Positions 1-8,541 are shown, counted from the stretch's first letter. The stretch: 64,000 nucleotides of DNA from Pseudomonas sp. R4-35-07 (GCF_003852235.1 NZ_CP027732.1:4154001-4218000); one strand, 5' to 3'. Translations and numbers: made by a program. The notes: a model not told the origin generated them from the sequence alone.

Positions 1-575
1 AACAGCAGGAACGCAGGTAACACCACCACCAAGGCGCCCAGGTAGAAATAGCCGAAACGCCGGTAGTGCGGTTGATCACTTGGATAGCGCGCCACCAGGT
101 GCTTGTACATGACTTGCCCGGCGGCGTAGGTGAAGTTGGCCAGTTGCAGCAGCAGGAAGCCCATCAAGAAGTGCGGCGTGATCTGGTCGAAGCGGATTAC
201 TACCGCGCCCGCCACCGCCACCAGCGCGGCGACCAGTGCCCAGGGATTGAAGCGCCGGTTGAGCGCGTCTTCGATCAGGGTGACGTGCAACGGTGTCAGG
301 ACAGTGAACAGCAACACCTCCGGCACCGTGAGTACGCGAAAGCTCAGGTAGAGGCACACGTAGGTCACGCCGAACTGCAGCGCACCGATGATCAGCATGC
401 TGCGCATGAATGCCGGTTCCACCGCGCGCCAGCGGGTCAATGGAATGAAGATCAGCCCGGCCAGGACCACGCGCACCAGTACCGCGAAGTAGCTGTCGAC
501 GTGACCGGCGAGGTATTCGCCGATCAAGCTGAAGGAAAATGCCTGAATCAGGGTAACAACCAGTAAATAGCCCAT
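1..575 (-). CDS. EamA/DMT-family transporter, 3' end outside window
   Basis: This is an inner-membrane drug/metabolite-type transporter, of the kind often called carboxylate/amino acid/amine transporter. Reading the minus strand from ATG at 575 gives MGYLLVVTLIQAFSFSLIGE and an open frame of about 191 codons that leaves the window at base 1, so the C-terminal third is missing. The visible part has repeated hydrophobic helices typical of one EamA repeat plus the start of the second. The substrate cannot be read from sequence. A strong terminator (637-671) separates it from azoR upstream, so it probably has its own promoter in 576-636. The family is fairly certain; the precise substrate is not. 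Confidence 0.8.
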   Translation of the reverse strand, partial: MGYLLVVTLIQAFSFSLIGEYLAGHVDSYFAVLVRVVLAGLIFIPLTRWRAVEPAFMRSMLIIGALQFGVTYVCLYLSFRVLTVPEVLLFTVLTPLHVTLIEDALNRRFNPWALVAALVAVAGAVVIRFDQITPHFLMGFLLLQLANFTYAAGQVMYKHLVARYPSDQPHYRRFGYFYLGALVVVLPAFLL

Positions 576-636
576 GTGCGCCTCGTTTCGAATGGCGCGA
601 CATTAAAGCTTTTCGATGTTTGAAGAAACTCGAGGC

Positions 637-671
637 AAAAAAAACCCGACCTCGCTAAAGCGGCAGTCGGG
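637..671 (-). terminator. Intrinsic terminator downstream of azoR
   Basis: On the minus strand a CCCGAC/GTCGGG stem, with an inner CGCT/AGCG pairing, is followed directly by eight T residues. It sits about 105 nt after the azoR stop codon and before the transporter start. Confidence 0.85.
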
Positions 672-776
672 CAGGAGCACTCAGGAGCACAAGTGCAAAG
701 GGAGGTTCGGTACGCGTACTTGAAGGGATTGCGTGGCGCTAGATAAACACCGGGGGATTATCTGGCGATTAAAGGA

Positions 777-1382
777 TCAAGCCACTTGGGCAAGCAGTGC
801 CTTTGCATGGTTGAGGCCTTTTTCCTGGAAGTCACCGCTCAGGTTCACGCCTTCGGCATGGATGAAGGTGACGTCGTGAATCCCGATAAACGCCATGACC
901 TGGCGCAGGTACGGTTCCTGGTGGTCCGATGCAGCGCCGGTGTGAATGCCGCCACGGGCGGTCAGCACGATGGCGCGCTTGCCGGTCAGCAAGCCTTGCG
1001 GCCCGGTGGACGTGTACTTGAAGGTCACCCCGGCGCGCAGCACATGGTCCAGCCAGGCCTTGAGGGTGCTGGGGATGGCAAAGTTGTACATCGGCGCCGC
1101 CATTACCAGGACGTCTGCAGCGAGCAATTCGTCGGTCAATGCGTTGGAGCGGTCCAGGGACGCCTGTTCGATAGCGTTGCGTTGTTCGGCGGGTTTCATC
1201 CAGCCGCCCAGCAGGTTGGCGTCCAGATGGGGCACGGGGTTGAGCGCCACGTCGCGCACGGTGATCCGGTCGCCTGGATGAGTGGCCTGCCATTGACTGA
1301 TGAACTGCTGGGTCAGTTGGCGGGAAATCGAATCCTGCTGGCGAGCGCTGCTTTCGATGATCAGAACGTTGGACATGGCCAT
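777..1382 (-). CDS. azoR: FMN-dependent NADH-azoreductase
   Basis: A flavodoxin-fold cytosolic enzyme that reduces azo compounds and quinones with NADH through bound FMN. The 201-residue length matches the AzoR/AcpD family. Visible family signatures are the N-terminal phosphate-binding stretch SSARQQDSIS (residues 11-20) and the flavin-contact motif PMYNF (97-101), followed by IPSTLKAWLDHVLRAG. A second in-frame ATG at 1376 gives MSNVLIIESS and could be the true start. A perfect TATAAA-N4-TTTATA dyad lies about 95 nt upstream, and a LysR gene is nearby. LysR genes often flank azoR genes, so control by that regulator is plausible but inferred. A strong terminator follows. Confidence 0.92.
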   Translation of the reverse strand: MAMSNVLIIESSARQQDSISRQLTQQFISQWQATHPGDRITVRDVALNPVPHLDANLLGGWMKPAEQRNAIEQASLDRSNALTDELLAADVLVMAAPMYNFAIPSTLKAWLDHVLRAGVTFKYTSTGPQGLLTGKRAIVLTARGGIHTGAASDHQEPYLRQVMAFIGIHDVTFIHAEGVNLSGDFQEKGLNHAKALLAQVA

Positions 1383-1475
1383 GTAGGCTCCATCGGTAAA
1401 TGCTGTAAGTCGATGGAGAAAAGATTAACCAGGGCCCATTCGATTAAAAAGCACAAAAAACTGCTATAACCCATC

Positions 1476-1491
1476 TATAAATTTGTTTATA
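1476..1491. promoter_or_regulatory. Perfect dyad upstream of azoR
   Basis: TATAAA-TTTG-TTTATA is a perfect 6-4-6 inverted repeat in the AT-rich gap between azoR and the small secreted protein. A -10-like TTATAG (1464-1469, minus strand) lies between it and azoR. This suggests an operator/promoter region; the binding protein is unknown. Confidence 0.4.
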
Positions 1492-1527
1492 AGCGGAGTA
1501 ATTCCTTGGGCATGCTCCGCTTTTGCT
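1492..1527 (-). terminator. Possible terminator after the small secreted protein
   Basis: AGCGGAG and CTCCGCT (1492-1498 and 1515-1521) form a 7-bp stem with a 16-nt loop immediately after the stop codon at 1528. The minus-strand tail is only moderately T-rich (TTATAAACAAATTT), so termination may be weak. The upper-strand tail reads TTTT. Confidence 0.4.
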
Positions 1528-1842
1528 TTATTTCGGCCCGCACGTCAGGGCGATGCGCATCTTGATGATCGCGCGGTTGAACTTGACCGTGGTGTTAGTG
1601 CTTTTGCCCGCAGGTACGGTGACAGTACGACGACGCGGCGCTTCAGGGCCGTTGGTAAAGACCACCGAACACACCGCCGCTGCCGTGCCGTAGTTGTTGA
1701 GCTGAATCGAACTGATATCGCCGTCCACATCGGACGCGGTGTAATCGATGCTTACACCCTCTATCTTTTTCGTCACGTCGATGGGATAGGCGAACGCGCT
1801 CATCGGCAGCAGCGCCAGCAACACACAACAGAATTTTCTCAT
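1528..1842 (-). CDS. Small secreted protein of unknown function
   Basis: A 104-residue protein starting MRKFCCVLLALLPMSAFAYP: a classical Sec signal peptide ending in AFA, so the mature product of about 85 residues is periplasmic or outside the cell. The start at 1842 is preferred over the longer frame opening at 1890 because GGAGA lies 8 nt upstream. The mature part is beta-rich in appearance, with two cysteines (AVCSV and LTCGPK) that could form one disulfide. I recognise no domain. It lies divergently from the LysR gene, about 50 nt apart, and its codon use is normal for the window. Confidence 0.75.
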   Translation of the reverse strand: MRKFCCVLLALLPMSAFAYPIDVTKKIEGVSIDYTASDVDGDISSIQLNNYGTAAAVCSVVFTNGPEAPRRRTVTVPAGKSTNTTVKFNRAIIKMRIALTCGPK

Positions 1843-1891
1843 TCGGCAGTCTCCAATAAGGACCGCCAGCTTAGGACAAGAGGAGCTCATC

Positions 1892-2815
1892 TTGAAAGCG
1901 CCCCGCGTTACCCTCGATCAATGGCGCACGTTGCAAGCCGTGGTCGACCATGGCGGCTTCGCCCAGGCGGCCGAAGCGCTGCACCGTTCGCAGTCATCGG
2001 TGAGCTACACCGTGGCGCGCATGCAGGACCAGCTCGGCGTGCCGCTGCTGCGCATCGACGGGCGCAAGGCGGTGCTCACCGATGCCGGTGAAGTGCTGCT
2101 GCGCCGCTCGCGGCAACTGGTGAAAAACGCCAGCCAACTGGAAGACCTCGCCCATCACATGGAACAAGGCTGGGAAGCCGAGGTGCGGCTGGTTGTGGAT
2201 GCGGCCTACCCCAATGCGCGCCTGGTGCGCGCCCTGACCGCATTCATGCCGCAGAGCAGAGGGTGCCGGGTGCGCTTGCGTGAGGAGGTGCTCTCCGGCG
2301 TCGAAGAGCTGCTGATAGAAGGCGTGGCCGACCTGGCGATTTGCGGGTTCAGCATCGCCGGTTACCTGGGCACGGAAATGAGCGATGTGGAATTCGTCGC
2401 CGTGGCCCACCCCGAGCATGCATTGCACCGCATGAATCGTGAACTGAGCTTCCAGGACCTGGAAAGCCAGATGCAGGTGGTCATCCGTGACTCCGGCCGC
2501 CAGCAACCGCGCGATGTGGGTTGGCTCGGCGCCGAACAGCGCTGGACCGTCGGCAGCCTGGCCACCGCCGCCGCGTTTGTGGGCAGCGGCCTGGGTTTTG
2601 CCTGGTTGCCCCGGCACATGATCGAGCGCGAACTTGCCGAAGGCGTGCTCAAGCAACTCCCGCTGGAACAGGGCGGCAGCCGCCATCCGACGTTCTATTT
2701 GTATTCGAACAAGGACAAACCCTTGGGCCCGGCGACGCAGATCCTCGTGGAATTGTTGCGCACCTTCGATACCGCCCCGCTGGACGCGCCCTTCGCGGCC
2801 CCCCGGCAAGCCTGA
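1892..2815 (+). CDS. LysR-family transcriptional regulator
   Basis: A 307-residue DNA-binding regulator. The N-terminal winged helix-turn-helix covers roughly residues 6-65 (LDQWRTLQAVVDHGGFAQAA, then SQSSVSYTVARMQ), and a substrate-binding-like effector domain fills the rest. The start is a TTG at 1892 with AGGAG 6 nt upstream; no ATG fits as well. It is divergent from the small secreted protein and sits two genes from azoR, so either could be a target. The effector ligand is unknown. It is intact and of normal length. The DNA just after it carries a truncated hydrolase. Confidence 0.9.
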   Translation: MKAPRVTLDQWRTLQAVVDHGGFAQAAEALHRSQSSVSYTVARMQDQLGVPLLRIDGRKAVLTDAGEVLLRRSRQLVKNASQLEDLAHHMEQGWEAEVRLVVDAAYPNARLVRALTAFMPQSRGCRVRLREEVLSGVEELLIEGVADLAICGFSIAGYLGTEMSDVEFVAVAHPEHALHRMNRELSFQDLESQMQVVIRDSGRQQPRDVGWLGAEQRWTVGSLATAAAFVGSGLGFAWLPRHMIERELAEGVLKQLPLEQGGSRHPTFYLYSNKDKPLGPATQILVELLRTFDTAPLDAPFAAPRQA

Positions 2816-2819
2816 AACG

Positions 2820-3104
2820 GAGTTCACCCATGGCCTGCGTTCAATTGTGCAAGCTCGACGCGATAGTGCACTGTGGCGGCAGGAACAACGCTCCAGAATC
2901 ACCTGTCCTACCCAGGTCATCAACGCCGACCACGATTACACCCCCGTGGCGCAGAAAGAAATCTATGTAAAACTGCTGCCCAACGCGCGACTGGTGGTGA
3001 TTGAAGATTCCCGCCATGCCACGCCCCAGAACCAACCCGAAGTCTTTAACGCTACCCTGCTCGACTTTCTAAACTCCGTCGACGCCACTACCCAGGATCA
3101 CTGA
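2820..3104 (+). pseudogene. 3' remnant of an alpha/beta hydrolase gene
   Basis: From about 2820 to the stop at 3104 the frame encodes the last ~95 residues of an alpha/beta-hydrolase: ITCPTQVINADHDYTPV (the strand carrying the catalytic-acid Asp), then LPNARLVVIEDSRHATP with the catalytic-His segment, then a closing helix. There is no nucleophile elbow, oxyanion region or plausible start. The frame simply continues upstream into antisense-like sequence inside the LysR gene. It therefore looks like a 5'-deleted gene. ppiA starts 4 nt after its stop, so the remnant may still supply the ppiA leader. Confidence 0.7.
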
Positions 3105-3107
3105 CCC

Positions 3108-3671
3108 ATGCTGAAAAAAATCGCCTTCTTTGCCGGTTCCGTTCTGTTCGCTGCCAACCTGATGGCAGCCGAGCCCGTCAAGACGCCCCACGTCTTGATC
3201 TCCACCACCAATGGCGACATTGAAATCGAACTGGACCCGGTCAAGGCGCCGATCAGTACCAAGAATTTTCTCGCCTATGTCGATAAAGGCTTCTACACCA
3301 ACACGATTTTTCACCGTGTGATCCCAGGCTTCATGGTCCAGGGCGGCGGGTTCACCCAGCAGATGTCGCAGAAGCCGACCGAAGCACCGATCAAGAACGA
3401 AGCCAGCAACGGCCTGCATAACGTTCGCGGTACGCTGTCCATGGCTCGTACCAATGACCCGAACTCGGCCACCAGCCAATTTTTCATCAACGTGGCAGAC
3501 AATGCCTTCCTCGATCCGGGCCGCGATGCCGGTTACGCCGTATTCGCCAAAGTGGTCAAGGGCATGGACGTGGTCGATGTCATCGTCAACTCCCAGACCA
3601 CCACCAAGCAAGGCATGCAGAACGTGCCAATCGATCCCGTCCTGATCAAGTCGGCCAAGCGCATCGACTGA
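3108..3671 (+). CDS. ppiA: Periplasmic peptidyl-prolyl cis-trans isomerase (cyclophilin)
   Basis: Catalyses proline cis-trans isomerisation during folding of exported proteins. The 187-residue product has a signal peptide ([20 protein letters not shown], cleavage about residue 20) and a single cyclophilin domain with the hallmark [13 protein letters not shown] and SQFFIN segments. The length matches PpiA-type enzymes. It begins 4 nt after the hydrolase remnant and is followed by a short hairpin (AGGTCT/AGACCT, 3671-3688) without a T-run. The next gene is an ABC transporter about 95 nt downstream. Confidence 0.93.
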   Translation: MLKKIAFFAGSVLFAANLMAAEPVKTPHVLISTTNGDIEIELDPVKAPISTKNFLAYVDKGFYTNTIFHRVIPGFMVQGGGFTQQMSQKPTEAPIKNEASNGLHNVRGTLSMARTNDPNSATSQFFINVADNAFLDPGRDAGYAVFAKVVKGMDVVDVIVNSQTTTKQGMQNVPIDPVLIKSAKRID

Positions 3672-3740
3672 GGTCTGCGGGTAGACCTGCAAGTAGCTCC
3701 GCACGTTGCCCACAAGGCGGCGTGCGCATTTGAAAGGAGA

Positions 3741-3755
3741 GCCCGCACGGCGGGC
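3741..3755 (+). promoter_or_regulatory. Hairpin between Shine-Dalgarno and start of the ABC transporter
   Basis: GCCCGC-ACG-GCGGGC is a perfect 6-bp hairpin. AAGGAGA (3734-3740) lies immediately before it and the ATG at 3766 lies 10 nt after it. Folding would bring an otherwise too-distant ribosome-binding site into range. Confidence 0.45.
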
Positions 3756-3765
3756 GTCAAGCCTA

Positions 3766-5598
3766 ATGCTCTATCGTCGCTTTGAACAACTGATCGACAT
3801 CTTCCGCGATGCACCCAGCGCGGCCCCTCCCGAAAAAGTCCTGCCCTTCTACCTCTATTACCTGCGCCAGGTGTGGCCCTGCTTCGCCGCATTGCTGGTG
3901 GTAGGACTGGTCGGTGCGCTCATCGAAGTCGCGCTGTTCAGCTACCTGAGTCGCATCATCGACCTGGCCCAGGGCACACCGCCGGCGAATTTCTTCCAGG
4001 TCCACAGCGCGGAGCTGATCTGGATGGCCGTGGTCGCGCTGCTGTTGCGCCCGATCTTCAACGGCCTGCACGATTTGCTGGTGCACCAGACCATCAACCC
4101 CGGCATGACCAGCCTGATTCGCTGGCAGAACCACAGCTACGTGCTCAAGCAGAGCCTGAACTTCTTCCAGAACGATTTCGCCGGGCGCATCGCCCAGCGC
4201 ATCATGCAAACCGGCAACTCCCTGCGCGATTCGGCCGTGGCGACGGCGGAGGCCATCTGGCATGTGTCGATCTATGCGATCAGTTCCCTGGTGTTATTTG
4301 CCGAGGCAGACTGGCGGCTGATGGTGCCGCTGATCACCTGGATCATCTGCTACAGCCTGGCACTGCGCTACTTCGTACCACGGGTCAAAGAGCGCTCGGT
4401 GATTTCCTCCGAGGCGCGTTCCAAGTTGATGGGCCGCATCGTTGATGGCTACACCAATATCACCACGTTGAAGCTGTTCGCCCATACGCAGAATGAGCAG
4501 GAATACGCCAAGGAAGCGATCATCGAGCAAACCGAAAAAGCCCAGCTGGCCGCCCGCGTGTTGACCGGCATGGACACGGTGATCACCCTCCTGAACGGCC
4601 TGTTGATCGTCACCACCACCGGCCTGGCTTTGTGGTTGTGGACCCAGTCGCTGATTTCCGTGGGCGCGATTGCCCTGGCCACCGGCCTGGTGATTCGTAT
4701 CGTCAACATGTCCGGCTGGATCATGTGGGTGGTCAATGGCATTTTCGAAAATATCGGCATGGTACAGGACGGCCTGAAAACCATCGCCCAGCCGCTGGCG
4801 GTGACAGACCGCGACAACGCCCCGCGCCTGAGCGTGCCCCATGGTCAAGTGCGCTTCGAGCAGGTGGATTTTCACTATGGCAAGCAGAGCGGGATCATTG
4901 GCGGCCTCAACCTTGAAATCAAGGCAGGGGAAAAGATCGGCCTGATCGGCCCGTCCGGCGCGGGCAAGTCGACCCTGGTCAACCTGCTGCTGCGCCTGTA
5001 CGACCTGCAAGGCGGACGCATCCTGATCGACGGCCAGGACATCGCCGAAGTCGCCCAGGAAAGCCTGCGCGCACAGATCGGCATGATCACCCAGGACACT
5101 TCGCTGCTGCACCGCTCGATCCGCGACAACCTGCTGTATGGCAAGCCGGATGCAACCGACGAAGAGCTCTGGGCCGTCGTGCACAAGGCCCGCGCCGACG
5201 AGTTTATCCCGCTGCTGTCAGACGCCGAAGGGCGCACCGGCCTGGATGCCCACGTGGGCGAACGCGGCGTGAAACTCTCCGGCGGGCAACGCCAACGCAT
5301 CGCCATTGCCCGTGTGCTGCTCAAGGACGCGCCGATCCTGATCATGGACGAAGCCACCTCAGCGCTGGACTCGGAAGTGGAAGCGGCGATCCAGGAAAGC
5401 CTGGAAACCCTGATGCAGGGCAAGACCGTGATTGCGATTGCGCACCGCCTGTCGACCATCGCGCGAATGGACCGCCTGGTGGTGCTGGAGAAAGGCCAGA
5501 TCGCCGAAAGCGGCAGCCATGCCCAATTGCTGGCACACGGCGGGCTGTATGCGCGGTTGTGGCAGCATCAGACGGGTGGGTTTGTCGGGATCGATTGA
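3766..5598 (+). CDS. ABC exporter, fused permease and ATPase
   Basis: A 610-residue half-transporter that would dimerise in the inner membrane. Residues 1-330 form the transmembrane ABC domain. The nucleotide-binding domain follows, with Walker A GPSGAGKST (about 395), signature LSGGQRQRIAIAR (about 505), Walker B ILIMDEATSALDSE (about 525) and an H-loop in IAIAHRLSTIARMD. The start at 3766 (MLYRRFEQLIDIF) is chosen because a longer TTG-initiated frame from 3706 adds a low-complexity Arg-rich tail. The substrate is unknown; it may be lipid- or peptide-like. It stands alone, followed by a REPIN. Confidence 0.88.
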   Translation: MLYRRFEQLIDIFRDAPSAAPPEKVLPFYLYYLRQVWPCFAALLVVGLVGALIEVALFSYLSRIIDLAQGTPPANFFQVHSAELIWMAVVALLLRPIFNGLHDLLVHQTINPGMTSLIRWQNHSYVLKQSLNFFQNDFAGRIAQRIMQTGNSLRDSAVATAEAIWHVSIYAISSLVLFAEADWRLMVPLITWIICYSLALRYFVPRVKERSVISSEARSKLMGRIVDGYTNITTLKLFAHTQNEQEYAKEAIIEQTEKAQLAARVLTGMDTVITLLNGLLIVTTTGLALWLWTQSLISVGAIALATGLVIRIVNMSGWIMWVVNGIFENIGMVQDGLKTIAQPLAVTDRDNAPRLSVPHGQVRFEQVDFHYGKQSGIIGGLNLEIKAGEKIGLIGPSGAGKSTLVNLLLRLYDLQGGRILIDGQDIAEVAQESLRAQIGMITQDTSLLHRSIRDNLLYGKPDATDEELWAVVHKARADEFIPLLSDAEGRTGLDAHVGERGVKLSGGQRQRIAIARVLLKDAPILIMDEATSALDSEVEAAIQESLETLMQGKTVIAIAHRLSTIARMDRLVVLEKGQIAESGSHAQLLAHGGLYARLWQHQTGGFVGID

Positions 5599-5654
5599 AG
5601 GCATCGAAACCCAGGGCAAGGGGTAATGCCAGTCAGTTAAGGAGGATCACTGTA

Positions 5655-5750
5655 CCTGTGGCGAGGGAGCTTGCTCCCGCTGGGCCGCGAAGCGGCCCCA
5701 AAAATGGGACTGCTGCGCAGTCCAGCGGGAGCAAGCTCCCTCGCCACAGG
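5655..5750. repeat. REPIN (paired inverted REPs, GCGAGGGAGC type)
   Basis: Two inverted copies of a palindromic REP core (GCGAGGGAGCTTGCTCCCGC) flank an inner GGGCCGC/GCGGCCC hairpin. It fills the gap between the ABC transporter and the convergent FemAB-like gene and could act as a bidirectional mRNA end. Confidence 0.85.
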
Positions 5751-5803
5751 TTACTTTTTACCCTTTCTACTTCTTAACTGGCTGGCATTAGGGCAAGGGG
5801 CCG

Positions 5804-6928
5804 TCAGCCCTGCCGGTAAGGCAGGGCCTCCCGCGCCTCTTCGGCATACGCCAGAACCCCCACTCGCTCGCGTTCGAGGAAATCCTCCACGGCGTTTTTC
5901 AACCCCGGATGGCGCAGGTAATGCCACGAACGGGTAATCACCGGTTCAAAGCCGCGAATCAATTTGTGCTCACCCTGGGCGCCCGCGTCGAAGCGTTGCA
6001 GGCCGTGGGCGATGGCGTAGTCCATGCCCTGGTAGAAACAGGTTTCGAAATGCAACCGGTCGAATTCGGCCAGGCAGCCCCAGTAGCGGCCGTAAAAGCT
6101 GTCGCCACCGATCAGGCTGAACGCCATGGCTACCGGGCGTGAGCCCTGTTTGGCCAGTACTACGCGGATCGCCTCGGGCATGCGCTCGGCCAGCAGGCTG
6201 AAAAACGCCCGGGTCAGGTAGGGCGACTGGCGACGTACCGCGTAGGTGTTGGCGTAGCAGGCGTAGACGAAATCCCACTGGGCTTCGCTCAGCTCGTGCC
6301 CCTGCAGCCACTCGAACTCAATGCCCTGCCCCGCCACCTGCTCGCGCTCTTTGCGCATCTGTTTGCGCTTGCGTGAACTCAGTGCGTCGAGAAAGTCCTG
6401 GAAGTCGCGGTAGCCACGGTTCTGCCAGTGGAATTGGCAGCCCAGGCGCTGCAGCCAGCCGGGTTGCCGGGCCAGTGCGTCGTCGGCCAACGTGTCGGTG
6501 AAGTTGATATGGGCGCCGGAGAGCCCTTCGATTTCCAGGTAACCGGGCAGGCTGTTCAACAACTCGAAGCCGTCTTCGACATTGGCGGCCAACAGTCGCG
6601 GGCCGCTGACCGGACTGAACGGCACAGCCGTCAGCAGCTTGGGGTAGTAGTCGATGCCGGCGCGCGCGCAGGCGTCAGCCCAACCGTGATCGAACACGTA
6701 CTCGCCGTAGGAATGCCACTTGCGATAGCCGGGCAATGCGGCCACCAGCCGGTCACCTTCCCAATGCAGCAAATGCTCCGGCTGCCAGCCCGACTGGGGC
6801 CCCAGGCTGGCACTGTCTTCCAGCGCGCTCAGGAAGGCATGCCGCACGAACGGCTGGGCCTGCGGCACCAGGGCATCCCAGGCCTGCGGGGTGATTTCGG
6901 ACAGGCTGTGCAGGCGTTGCAACGGCAT
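5804..6928 (-). CDS. FemAB/GNAT-like acyltransferase-fold protein (DUF482 type)
   Basis: A cytosolic protein of 374 residues resembling the proteobacterial peptidogalycan-biosynthesis/recognition family, which has a tandem GNAT-like fold. Family-like segments are HAFLSALEDSASLG near the N terminus, the Lys/Arg-rich SSRKRKQMRKEREQV stretch, YACYANTYAVRRQSPYLTRAFF, and the C-terminal FDAGAQGEHKLIRGFEP. The start at 6928 is preferred because AGAGAGG ends 6 nt upstream; the ATG at 6934 directly abuts that motif. The real substrate is not established for the family. It is convergent with the ABC transporter and divergent from the porin. Confidence 0.8.
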   Translation of the reverse strand: MPLQRLHSLSEITPQAWDALVPQAQPFVRHAFLSALEDSASLGPQSGWQPEHLLHWEGDRLVAALPGYRKWHSYGEYVFDHGWADACARAGIDYYPKLLTAVPFSPVSGPRLLAANVEDGFELLNSLPGYLEIEGLSGAHINFTDTLADDALARQPGWLQRLGCQFHWQNRGYRDFQDFLDALSSRKRKQMRKEREQVAGQGIEFEWLQGHELSEAQWDFVYACYANTYAVRRQSPYLTRAFFSLLAERMPEAIRVVLAKQGSRPVAMAFSLIGGDSFYGRYWGCLAEFDRLHFETCFYQGMDYAIAHGLQRFDAGAQGEHKLIRGFEPVITRSWHYLRHPGLKNAVEDFLERERVGVLAYAEEAREALPYRQG

Positions 6929-7119
6929 CGGCATCCTCTCTGTTTCTGACGTGAAAGCCTGGCGAGTATCGCCTATCACAGCCCTATGCACATCACCAAA
7001 AATGGCCGGACACAGCTCTAAACCGATAGTTCCATCGGCAAACAAGTTGTCATGCAGATGAAATCACTTAGCCACTACTCCGTCATAAACCGCCGCGATA
7101 CTGACGCCTGTTTTCAGAG

Positions 7120-7146
7120 CACCCGGGTTGCCGGGTGGCATTTTTT
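7120..7146 (+). terminator. Intrinsic terminator inside the porin leader
   Basis: CACCCGG-GTTG-CCGGGTG is a perfect 7-bp stem followed by GCA and six T residues, on the same strand as the porin and 65 nt before its start. The upstream gene is divergent, so no coding gene needs this terminator. It points to attenuation or a short leader RNA. Confidence 0.65.
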
Positions 7147-7173
7147 CCGTCCGTCATCGGTCGGTTGTGTCCT

Positions 7174-7193
7174 GGAGGGGTTGTATCCCTCCT
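7174..7193 (+). promoter_or_regulatory. Second leader hairpin before the porin
   Basis: GGAGGG and CCCTCC pair around an 8-nt loop in the porin leader, downstream of the leader terminator. The GGAGGG arm resembles a ribosome-binding site, though the one that fits the start is GGAG at 7201-7204. Confidence 0.35.
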
Positions 7194-7210
7194 CACTTTC
7201 GGAGATTGAT

Positions 7211-8533
7211 ATGCGTCTTGCTTCCACTAAAACTGCGGCGGCCCTGTGTGGCGGCCTGATGCTGGCCCTCAGCGTTCCGGCCAGCGCTGCAGTCGACGCT
7301 AAGTTGCTCGACATGCTCAAGGCCAACGGCCAGATCACCGCTTCGCAGTACACCGAATTGCAAAACGAGTTGGCCAAAGACCAGAAAGAACAGCAGATCG
7401 CCCGGCAAGCTCAACAAGAAACCAACGAACAGATCGCCGCCACCGCGAAAAAAACCAACGAGCTGAGCAGCTTCGACCAGAAGCTGGCCTGGGCCGCCAA
7501 GACTCAGTTCAAGGGCGATGTGCGCTTTCGCCAGGAAACCATCAAGATCGATGGCGAGCCCAACAACGGTGGGCGTGACAAGGACCGTCAACGTATCCGG
7601 GCCCGCCTCGGCGCCTACACCGAAATCAACCCGCAAGTGGACACCGGTATCCGTATCGCCACGGGCGGCGGTGACGATGCGCGCTCCACCAACCAGGACC
7701 AGGATGGTTACTTCGATAAAAAATCGATCTGGCTGGACCTCGGCTACATCGACTACCACCCGGACCAGATCAAGAACCTGCACGTGATCGGCGGCAAGAT
7801 GCTGCAACCGTGGGTGAGCATGGGCGATGTGATCTGGGACAGCGACATCAACCCCGAAGGCCTGGCAGTCACTTACAAATATCCATTGGGCGCCAGTGCC
7901 GAACTGTTCGGCAGCCTGGGTAACTACAACCTCAAGGACAACGTCGACGGCGACGGCGTGCAATTTCGCCACGACCTGCGCCTGACCTCCGGCCAGTTGG
8001 GCACGCGCTTCTCACTCACCGACAACCTGAAAATGACCCTGGGCGGCAGCGTCTACGCTTACCAGAACGACAAGGACAGCCGCTGCACGACCACCACCAC
8101 GCCTTGCGCACTGGCGGTCAACGGCAACTCGGCCAATAATGAATTCCGCCTGTATGAAGGTTTTGCCCAGGCGGACATCGGCGGCCTGGCAGTGCCGTTG
8201 GCCTTCTACGGCCAGTACGTGAAAAACAACGATGCAGTGACCGATCAGGACACCGCCTGGTTGGTGGGTGCCAAGTCCAAGGTGTTCGGTTTCAACCTCG
8301 ACTATAACTACCGCGATACGCAACGCGACGCGGTCGTGGGCGCCTTCACCGATTCGGACTTCGCCAACGGCACCACCGGTTCGCGCGGTCACAAGATGAA
8401 GGTCAGCTACGACATCGACAAGAACTTCGCCCTGGGCGCCACGTACTTCCTGACCAAGGCTGACTACGCCAGCCGTACCCAGCGTGACGCCAACACCAAC
8501 ACGCTGCAACTGGATGCTGAAGCCAAGTTCTAA
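7211..8533 (+). CDS. Putative outer-membrane porin (Porin_5-like)
   Basis: A 440-residue outer-membrane beta-barrel for diffusion of small solutes. It has a signal peptide (MRLASTKTAAALCGGLMLAL..., cleavage after ASA near residue 27). A short helical or coiled-coil region (about 30-85, rich in Gln/Lys) follows, then an alternating amphipathic barrel ending in LQLDAEAKF with a terminal aromatic residue, as outer-membrane barrels require. The start at 7211 has GGAG 6 nt upstream; the in-frame extension to 7052 is leader RNA. The segment KNLHVIGGKMLQPWVSMGD is typical of the putative-porin family. The solute is unknown. The leader structures suggest post-initiation control. Confidence 0.85.
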   Translation: MRLASTKTAAALCGGLMLALSVPASAAVDAKLLDMLKANGQITASQYTELQNELAKDQKEQQIARQAQQETNEQIAATAKKTNELSSFDQKLAWAAKTQFKGDVRFRQETIKIDGEPNNGGRDKDRQRIRARLGAYTEINPQVDTGIRIATGGGDDARSTNQDQDGYFDKKSIWLDLGYIDYHPDQIKNLHVIGGKMLQPWVSMGDVIWDSDINPEGLAVTYKYPLGASAELFGSLGNYNLKDNVDGDGVQFRHDLRLTSGQLGTRFSLTDNLKMTLGGSVYAYQNDKDSRCTTTTTPCALAVNGNSANNEFRLYEGFAQADIGGLAVPLAFYGQYVKNNDAVTDQDTAWLVGAKSKVFGFNLDYNYRDTQRDAVVGAFTDSDFANGTTGSRGHKMKVSYDIDKNFALGATYFLTKADYASRTQRDANTNTLQLDAEAKF

Positions 8534-8541
8534 CTTCACCC

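Noticed and set aside
3706..3765. TTG-initiated N-terminal extension of the ABC transporter
   Set aside because: It adds Arg-rich low-complexity residues not typical of the family and has no ribosome-binding site at the right distance.
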